This document shows, in pieces, positions 57,431-64,000 of a stretch of 64,000 bases of DNA (positions within the stretch are counted from its first letter, which is position 1; each line of letters opens with the position of its first letter). Both the position numbers and the translations under genes were made by a program. The notes under the pieces were generated by a model. That model was not told the origin of the DNA and ran no database searches. It saw only the letters and a program-made list of their open reading frames with translations. The DNA comes from Catonia carolina (lineage: Eukaryota > Arthropoda > Insecta > Hemiptera > Achilidae): assembly GCA_035578175.1 (NCBI GenBank), contig JAQMRL010000001.1:237723038-237787037 (forward strand), read 5' to 3'.

Positions 57431-60400
57431 TTAAAGTAATTCTACTAATAAAAGGCCTAGACCTGATCCAAATGCTAGACCTATACCGAGGAATGCAGCC
57501 ATCATAGATGAAGCAACTTCTTGTTCATGTGCATGAACAATCCTGTAACATAAACCCATTGAATTAAAATAATTGTACCAAGAAGTTCTCTGATAAAAGG
57601 GTGTAATGTGGGATTTGATTCTGATTTGGGTATAGAGCAGAAATTGAGCCAATTCCAGAGTATATGTGGGATTATAAGCAGAACTTTGGATAATAGAGTG
57701 AGAAAGGTCACAAAACTTAAGTTATGTTAAGTTACGGGAGCTCCATTTATTCTGAACGGAAGTAAGGCAAGGACATCAACAAAAACTCAAGAGCAGATGG
57801 CAGAGATGAGATTTCTCTGAAGGACTAAGGGTTGTACACGCTTGGACAGAATAAGGAATGAGGAAATAAGATCAGAATTGGGTATTTTCAACTTGAACGA
57901 AACATAAAGGATTATTGCCAAAGTTGGAGACAGCACATGACAAGGATGTCAGATCACAGGATACCTAAGCAGGCGCACTGGTATAACCCAGATGGTAAAA
58001 GAGATGTCGGTAGACCTAGGAGAAGATTGAGCTAATGATATAGTATGTGAGTTTGGAACAGGCGCGGTCTAATCCTTAGTTGGAAGAAGAAATTCTCTGA
58101 TGATTCGAATGGAGTGGATTTCAATAAAATTATAATAATTATATAATGTAATAATTGTATAATGTAATAATTATATAATGTGAAGTTGTGACTAAATATT
58201 AGATGATTATTAATAATTGTACTGAATTAGAACTTCTGGTATTCAAATCTAATTTTTTTTTCTCGTATAGGGTCAATTTTAGACCACTGAAGGTGATTTT
58301 AAATGTTTCTGGATGACCTTTTTGCAGCCCACATTCTCAGCATTTGGTCACTAGGCTTTCTCCTTTCTTCTGTCCACCTGGTGTTCTGTTTTTGCTCTTC
58401 ATTAAAGTCCTCCCTCTCTCTCTATAATGATATCCAAGCGGCTCGGCATTTCAATCGTTATAAAAAGAGAAACCAAAATTTGAGGAAATAGGTTTAATAA
58501 TGAATTAATACTCTAAATTCACACACAAATACCCAGCTTCGATGCAAATAATTCTGCTTTTGTATTGACCAGAGGCCCGGAGAGTGGGATATGGTTTATA
58601 CGCTGCAGTTGAAACCACTGCACAATGGCCTGATCCAAATCTTCATCCTGAGGCTTCCATAATTTCTTCCTGCTGCCTCCCTTTACTTCAGCATCAAGCC
58701 AATTCTTTCCATCCTTCCAGTTGGTAGCCAAACTTGACTGGAAGAATCCTGTTTGCCGAACAACATCTGTTTGTTTCTCGCCTTTCCCTATTGCCCGAAT
58801 CAACGATAACTTTTCTTTAATGGTGAGCACTTTCCGCTTTACAGAAAAAAAGTTGACCATTCACGCACCGAAAAACAAATGAGACTGTACAGTAGTGGCC
58901 AACACATCATTTCTCAAGTGGGAAACAAAATACGCCGGGCGACAAACTTGCTACTCAGGCAGCGAGCAATCATACTCTAGTAATAATACAAAGTGAACAG
59001 AAACGCTTTGAACTACTATCCATCGTTACCATCGATACCATAGTTACAAAGAGTGAGCAATATCAGTATAGAGAAAGAATAAATACATTAATGTAATGGC
59101 AAACCAAACAATCCTTGTTTATGTCATTATAAAGAGAGACTACTGTAATTAGTTTTCAGAATTTGGTTCGGTTATTCCGGTTTTCTCAATATCCTTTCTG
59201 ACTTCTTTAAACCATTTATCTGACACCTTTGGTCTATTGTTCAGTGTCTTAAAAATTGGTTTTGTCAACTGGTTGTCATCCATTCTGTACAGATGTCCAT
59301 AATATTTTTTCTTCTTTTTCTAATCATTTACATTAATTGTTCATTTTCCTTGTAACGTTCTTCTTGACCTCGTAACCTATATTGTTCATCTACGATTTTC
59401 AGGCCAAATACATTGCGAAGGAACTCTCTCTCCCACATTTCTCTACTTCTTTCCAGTCATACTTAGACACTCACTCGCCTTCTAATTCAAATATAATAAG
59501 AAAAACGAACTATGAATTTTCAGTTATCTTAATTTTTAAAGACAAAAATTCAACAAATTTATTGCTATATAAGACATACAACCACTTTTTTATTTGGTTC
59601 AATGTGGCAGGCAGTGAAACATTGTCAAAGTACTGGTATGTGATTTCTACATCAGCAGCCATATGCATAGCAAAATTATAATTTTTATTTTGTACTTGTA
59701 TGCATTAAAGTCAAAACTATATATCATACCCGCTGTTTTAAATTGTACATTACTAAATAAATGAAAATAGCATAGTATATAAATGAATAATCTATGAAAA
59801 TAAACTAATCAGCTGAGAGTAAAGGTAGATTTCAGAACAGTGTTTAATTTTAATAACTGTGTTGTTTCTTACAATACTTTCTTAAATGCATGAGAACACA
59901 ACATTAAAAAAATACTTCATCAAATAATATGATCAGATTTTCTATAACTAATAAAGAAAAAGTATAAATCGGTCAAAATGTTAAGATTTGACACTTAACT
60001 AACTTTCTAAAGCTAATCTTGGAAGAAATTTTTAAGGAACTTACAGAGAAATGTATTCGATACTAAAACATGCTTATATATAAGTACATAAATGTTCTAA
60101 TAAAAGATAGTTTACAGAGTCAAAAACAGGACTTTTTGTATTCGAACCTTCTTATCACAAAAGGACCATGTGATAACATATCCCTAAGGAATTAAATCAA
60201 CATAACAAGCTTGCTCATAGTGTAAATTGACATAGCTGGTTTAAATTCCCTGAATAAAAGAGAGCTTCATCGGTTTAAAAACAAACAATACTATTTATAC
60301 TCAATACTTATCGAATATTGACAAATTTAAAAAAAATTAATGATTGCTCCTTGTCTGGTGAGTACAATTTTAAAATGTATCTCTGACAAAAAATTATTTT

Positions 60401-63400
60401 CCAGACTTTTCAGGTTCAAGGAAACACTGAATTGGGAAACTGTAGGCATACCGTAAAAAAATTGCCGTGCGAGCGTTCCAAGAGTCAACCGCGGCGGGGA
60501 AGCTTTACCCCCACCATTGCAGTATTTCGCAGTAGAGACCGGCAACAGAATGTTTGATATTAACGTAGTGAGGCTATTTTGTAGTGGGTATTTACCTTAA
60601 CTTATTGACGCATGCGCACTGGGACTGCAACATTCTACCGGTATACTTATAATTCTTATTTCGACAAACAAACAAATTTTCACTCACTTCAATAAACTTT
60701 AAATACAATTAAATTTTATAAGACTTAATATTTTTGAAAAATGCAGTTATACACAAAATAGTTAATTGAAGCAAATACATTTCTACTACGAAGTAAATTA
60801 ATTTGGAGTAAAAGTATTTTATACACAACAGATTTGAAATTAGTTAAGAAAAATCTTGAGAAACACTCACATGACTTTCTCTTGCCAATGTAAATAATGA
60901 AAACATAATCTATGATTAATCATAAGTAAACAATATAGAATGAAAATCATTTATCATAATATTTTTAAAGATTGAATGACACTAAATGAAAATTAACCTC
61001 TGTTGGGACTTAGATTTTAAGGAGGAGCAAAATAAAAAAATCACTAATTGACAATAAACTAAAAAAAAACTGTTGAAAAACGCAAAAAATAAAAGTTGTA
61101 GGTTTTCGATTCTATAACTTTTATTGTATACACTTTTGCCGTAAAAATGCATATTATAGCCAAAATCTCAAAAATCAATTTTTTACAATGAGAGCACAGC
61201 CACATAAATTTTGGCAGTCATTGAGCTAACCCCATCTTGTAGAGCATGTAATTAATGTGATTAAAGAAAAATCGTAAGAGCTATTTTTTAAAAAAATTCC
61301 AAGAAAGTAAAAACCACATGAATAAATAATTTTGTTTTTTCCTACAGTACTTCACTTAAAACTTCCAAGTTTCAATTTCATATGATTTACCGTTCTTCAC
61401 TTATTTCGTTAGACACACAAACAGAACAATTAATTCATTAAAAAATGTGTTGTTTTGGGCTCAGGGGAACTGAAAATGTGTATTTCTGATGACAACTTGA
61501 TTTTGAAATATCAACAGAAAAATAAAACGTCTTTTTCCTATATTTCATACATAGCAAAAGAAAGTAAAAATATTTAATATAACATACAACATACATATCA
61601 TATACAACATATAACATACATATCATAAAATATAACAAAAATGTTACTTACTTTGGCACTGTTACCATTGTAATGTTTGCCAAATATCCATTTGTCAATC
61701 CAAAGAATAAAATGATTGATATATAAATGTAGTCATTATGTATAAGGACTGGTAAATGATGACGTGGTTGTGCATTGCATACCATTAATAATGGTATAAA
61801 GACAATCCGTACTACGCTCAGTAATGCCACTAACCACTTATTATCTTCCGGCTGAAACATATTTCAAAATAAAAACATTGCATTCGGTCATTTTATAAGC
61901 AATTACACTAAACCCTTAGATAACATATGCCAGTTTTAACGGACTTCGGATTCAATGGACTTCTGTGGCTTCTTAAAATATTTTTAGTTCAACTCATTAT
62001 CGCAGGAAAACTGGTGTTACAGGTAAGTATTTTCTACCTTTTTTGAATACCATCCAAATATGGGAATCGCAGACTCATTGTTGTTGATGCAAATATTGGC
62101 CGATGTAGACGTGTAACGCCTCTCACCGCTTCCAGGTCAATTGATCCAGAGCATAATGTCCAAGGTATAAAAAGCCCATAACAAATATGTTACAGAGGAA
62201 AAAGTCTAATCAATTAATGTCAAGTTAGAATTACCAAAATACAAAAATGTCCACTTGTCAGAATGTCCAATGACTTAGTTAAAACTAGCAGATTACATTG
62301 CTCATAAAAATGACTGGCCGTCGCACACAATGGTGTCTTAGAGCCACACCAGCACACCACCACACCAGGTGGGAATTGTTCCCACCACCTTAGTGGAATT
62401 CTTACAATACAACATTACGAGGGGTCCATAGAACAAACAACACAGTTGAAGGATTCCATTCAAAATTTCAAAGAACAATTTCTGAACACCATAAAGCATT
62501 TGGAGACTTTTAGATAATGTCATAAAGACACAAAATGATACAGAGAATATAATAATCCAAACTGAAAATGCTCACGTAAAGTCACCCGATCAATAAGAAA
62601 TACGTAACAAATCAAAGGCGAATTGAAGAGATTGTGTGTTGATGCAATAAGTATAAGAATAACAATAATATAAAGAAATATCTAAGAGCTCTTTTCTACC
62701 ATATGAAGATGCATGCTGACCCACTTGAAAAAAAAAATATTATAATTATTTTGACAAAATGTTTTGCACAAATTAATTCACTTCTACATTAATACATTTA
62801 CCTGCTTATTTTATATTACTGGTTTTAATTAATCAAGGCATTTAAAAATAATGGCAGCGGATATTTTTCTTACTAGACATTATTGCAGTGGACATTTCAC
62901 TGTAGACTAATTGATGACTGATAATCCTTTTACCGCTAAGCACTTATTTTCGGTTCTTTTAAATGATTTTATTTTTTCAATTATGTTCCAGAATATGGAT
63001 ACAGTTTATAGTTTATAGTTATAGTTTATATACAGTTTATAGAGGAAAATGCAATCCGATTGGTGTTTGTGGGATGTGTCCTTCATGGACTATAAACAAG
63101 TATGAATTAAAAAGCAACACATTGATGGCTTTGGTTGGTAAAATTAATATTGTTTTTCCAGGTGAAAATTAAAAAAAAAATCAAACTGAGTTATTGATTG
63201 CTTTGAAATCTTGAATGTGTACATGAGGCTAGTGTATGAGTCTGTACTAGAACAGAAGAGCGACTGCTAATCTGTAAGTCCAGGAGCTAAGATTCCCAAA
63301 AATTGATACTTTTCTTAAAAATTTGATTACCAGCTTTGGTTGAAATAGTTAAAAAATTGGTTGAGGACATTCTCAAAAAAAAATTAAAACAACATGTCAT

Positions 63401-64000
63401 CTTCCATTTTTTAAGTGTCCAAAGATTATTTCTGCCATTAAATAATTTGCAAACCCATCATTTATTGTAGGTCCTCTTTGCGCTTATTGCTATTGTTTAT
63501 ACAAAAAAGGGTTAGGAAAAATTCCTTAGAGAATAACTTCCATCATTTTTCACAAAGTACTGAAACGCCAACATGAATCTTGGTGTAGAATACTGTAGTG
63601 TGGCTCCCCTATTTTTGTACAGGTGAAGAACTGGCCTTTTCTGGTCCAGCGTTCAACGTTTTGTTTATAAAATTATTTGTACTTAAAAATATTCCCTAAA
63701 AACTACCATAGTAATCTGCATTGCCATTGATTGTCTACTGTAAAATTTATAAACAAAAATATTTCAAAACAAAACCAACATCGCAAAACTATAACTTCTT
63801 CCATTAGATGACCCGGAAAAAATTGTCATGATTCATACAAAACAAGAAATACCACAGTAATAATTTTCTGGACTATTTGTTGAACAAAAATTACATCCAA
63901 GAATTATTACAAGCAAATACAATTGTGTAATACATACCCATTGTAAGTACCCAGCAAGTAGTCTTCCAATGTAATCAGCAATACTGAAGAGTAAATACGC
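57431..64000 (-). CDS. Equilibrative nucleoside transporter (ENT/SLC29), C-terminal part
   Basis: Facilitative transporter of nucleosides across the plasma or an internal membrane. Three coding exons are visible (5' to 3'): 63938-64000 (continues beyond the edge), 61652-61851 and 57431-57542. Donors are GTATGT and GTAAGT, acceptors end in CAG, and phases join (0, then 2). Translation: AYLLFSIADYIGRLLAGYLQ ending in W; PEDNKWLVALLSVVRIVFIP with LLMVCNAQPRHHLPVLIHND and LFFGLTNGYLANITMVTVPK; then IVHAHEQEVASSMMAAFLGI to the final LLLVELL. The D-x-x-GR, R-x-x-F-x-P-L, CN-x-x-PR, SNGYL-like TNGYLA and HE-x-E-x-A motifs are those of the last three or four membrane spans of ENT1/2-type proteins. 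The C terminus ends right after the last span, as in the family. The N-terminal two thirds lie outside the window. The last intron is 4.1 kb and full of mobile elements. Confidence 0.94.
57780..58130 (+). pseudogene. Non-LTR retrotransposon ORF2 C-terminal relic
   Basis: The plus strand reads AEMRFL-stop-RTK, then GCTRLDRIRNEEIRSELGIF with NLNE and, after shifts, GDSTRQG and the GDVGRPRRR-like end. The block RxDxIRNExIRxEL is typical of LINE ORF2 C termini. It lies antisense in the last ENT intron. Confidence 0.72.
58250..58485 (-). mobile_element. 3' tail of retrotransposon family C (split copy)
   Basis: The inverse of the tail at 34945-35085: plus CTCGTATAGGGTCAATTTTA, CTTTTTGCAGCCCACATTCT and TTTGCTCTTCATTAAAG. 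The matching protein part is at 59150-59490, separated by the pogo-like insertion. Confidence 0.7.
58500..59145 (-). mobile_element. Pogo/Tigger-like fragment inserted in family C copy
   Basis: Minus-strand start CAGTAGTCTCTCTTTATAAT next to TA (59146-59147), followed by a roughly 285-bp leader and the transposase N terminus. No matching right end was found; the fragment stops near 58500. Confidence 0.7.
58519..58860 (-). pseudogene. Pogo/Tigger transposase, CENP-B-type DNA-binding domain only
   Basis: 113 codons: KRKVLTIKEKLSLIRAIGKG, then EKQTDVVRQTGFFQSSLATN (first helix-turn-helix) and EDLDQAIVQWFQLQRINHIP with LSGPLVNTKAELFASKLG (CENP-B/Tc5-type second HTH). The ATG at 58858-58860 gives the natural N terminus. 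The DDE domain is missing; the frame stops after GICV. Confidence 0.87.
59150..59490 (-). pseudogene. Non-LTR retrotransposon family C, ORF2 C-terminal relic
   Basis: The minus strand reads MTGKK-EVEKC, VFGLKIVDEQYRLRGQ-like, RKKYYGHLYRMDDNQLTKPI, then FKTLNNRPKVSDKWFKEVRK and DIEKTGITEPNSEN. The same blocks are found at 34600-34870 (FHGHLFRINEKMVDKTN). A cut by the pogo-like element separates it from its tail at 58250-58485. Confidence 0.8.
59491..60439. other. ENT last intron, AT-rich part
   Basis: No gene or repeat recognised. Confidence 0.45.
60440..60550 (-). other. GC-rich structured island of unknown nature
   Basis: An isolated GC-rich patch. The minus strand has a 7-bp stem GGTGGGG / CCCCGCC with a 9-nt loop (plus 60493-60515), then CTCGCACGGCAATTTTTTTACG, which holds a U-rich A-U(7)-A stretch loosely like an Sm-binding site. 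It could be a fragment of an snRNA-like gene, a retroposed copy or a repeat. No known RNA was recognised. The 72-codon minus frame across it has no domain. Confidence 0.25.
60852..61570 (-). mobile_element. Helentron/INE-1-like repeat (family A) copy in ENT intron
   Basis: The sub-terminal motif ACTTTCTCTTGCC is exact at plus 60874-60886 with a decayed palindrome before it (GAGAAACACTCACAT). The other end is degraded (TAGCAAAAGAAAGT near 61553). Internal order is as in the other copies, with extra divergence. Confidence 0.6.
61852..63937. other. ENT intron (upstream), with a possible SINE relic
   Basis: Mostly AT-rich. At 62280-62400 ACCAGGTGGGAATTGTTCCCACC looks like a decayed reversed box-B region. 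At 63000-63045 a short TTTATAGTTATAG repeat occurs. No exon was recognised between 61852 and 63937. Confidence 0.4.

Noticed and set aside
1..64000. Endogenous viral elements or toxin genes
   Set aside because: No virus-type or toxin-type domain was recognised in any frame; the only foreign-looking genes are transposases and LINE fragments.

Overview
The window looks like insect nuclear DNA. It is AT-rich, has no operons or Shine-Dalgarno-led genes, has GT-AG introns, and is crowded with arthropod-type mobile elements: several mariner lineages, pogo/Tigger-like and piggyBac-like elements, tRNA-derived SINEs and decayed non-LTR retrotransposons. A hemipteran or similar TE-rich insect is plausible, but nothing in the sequence fixes the order. 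No viral or bacterial genes were seen.

Only two host genes can be supported, both on the minus strand. (1) A complete seven-coding-exon ELOVL fatty-acid elongase (19417-33569, 268 aa) with intact HxxHH box, splice phases, N terminus and a C-terminal KKxx ER signal. (2) The last three coding exons of an equilibrative nucleoside transporter (ENT/SLC29) between 57431 and the right edge; the 5' part lies outside the window. A weak third candidate is a first exon at 39205-39343 on the plus strand.

Layout. 1-19.3 kb: no host gene; SINEs, a nearly intact mariner with perfect 30-bp inverted repeats (3610-4945), three fairly complete copies plus one partial copy of a roughly 1-kb repeat with Helentron/INE-1-like ends, a retrotransposon C-terminal fragment and a mauritiana-like mariner fossil. 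19.4-33.6 kb: the elongase gene, with introns carrying mariner relics, SINEs and an internally deleted mariner-superfamily element inside a tandem duplication. 33.6-57.4 kb: a gene desert of retrotransposon C-terminal relics, four DDE transposon relics, repeat family D, and a TTAA-bounded piggyBac-like element (49506-50863) holding a 123-bp tandem array of histone-mRNA-like stem-loops. 57.4-64 kb: the ENT gene; its 4.1-kb last intron holds a retrotransposon copy split by a pogo-like element and another Helentron-like copy.

The elongase and the transporter act in unrelated processes (ER lipid elongation, membrane nucleoside transport) and there is no sign that they are co-regulated. The most unusual feature is the array at 49.7-50.1 kb, where near-perfect copies of the replication-dependent histone 3' stem-loop sit inside a repeat-protein ORF of a TTAA element.
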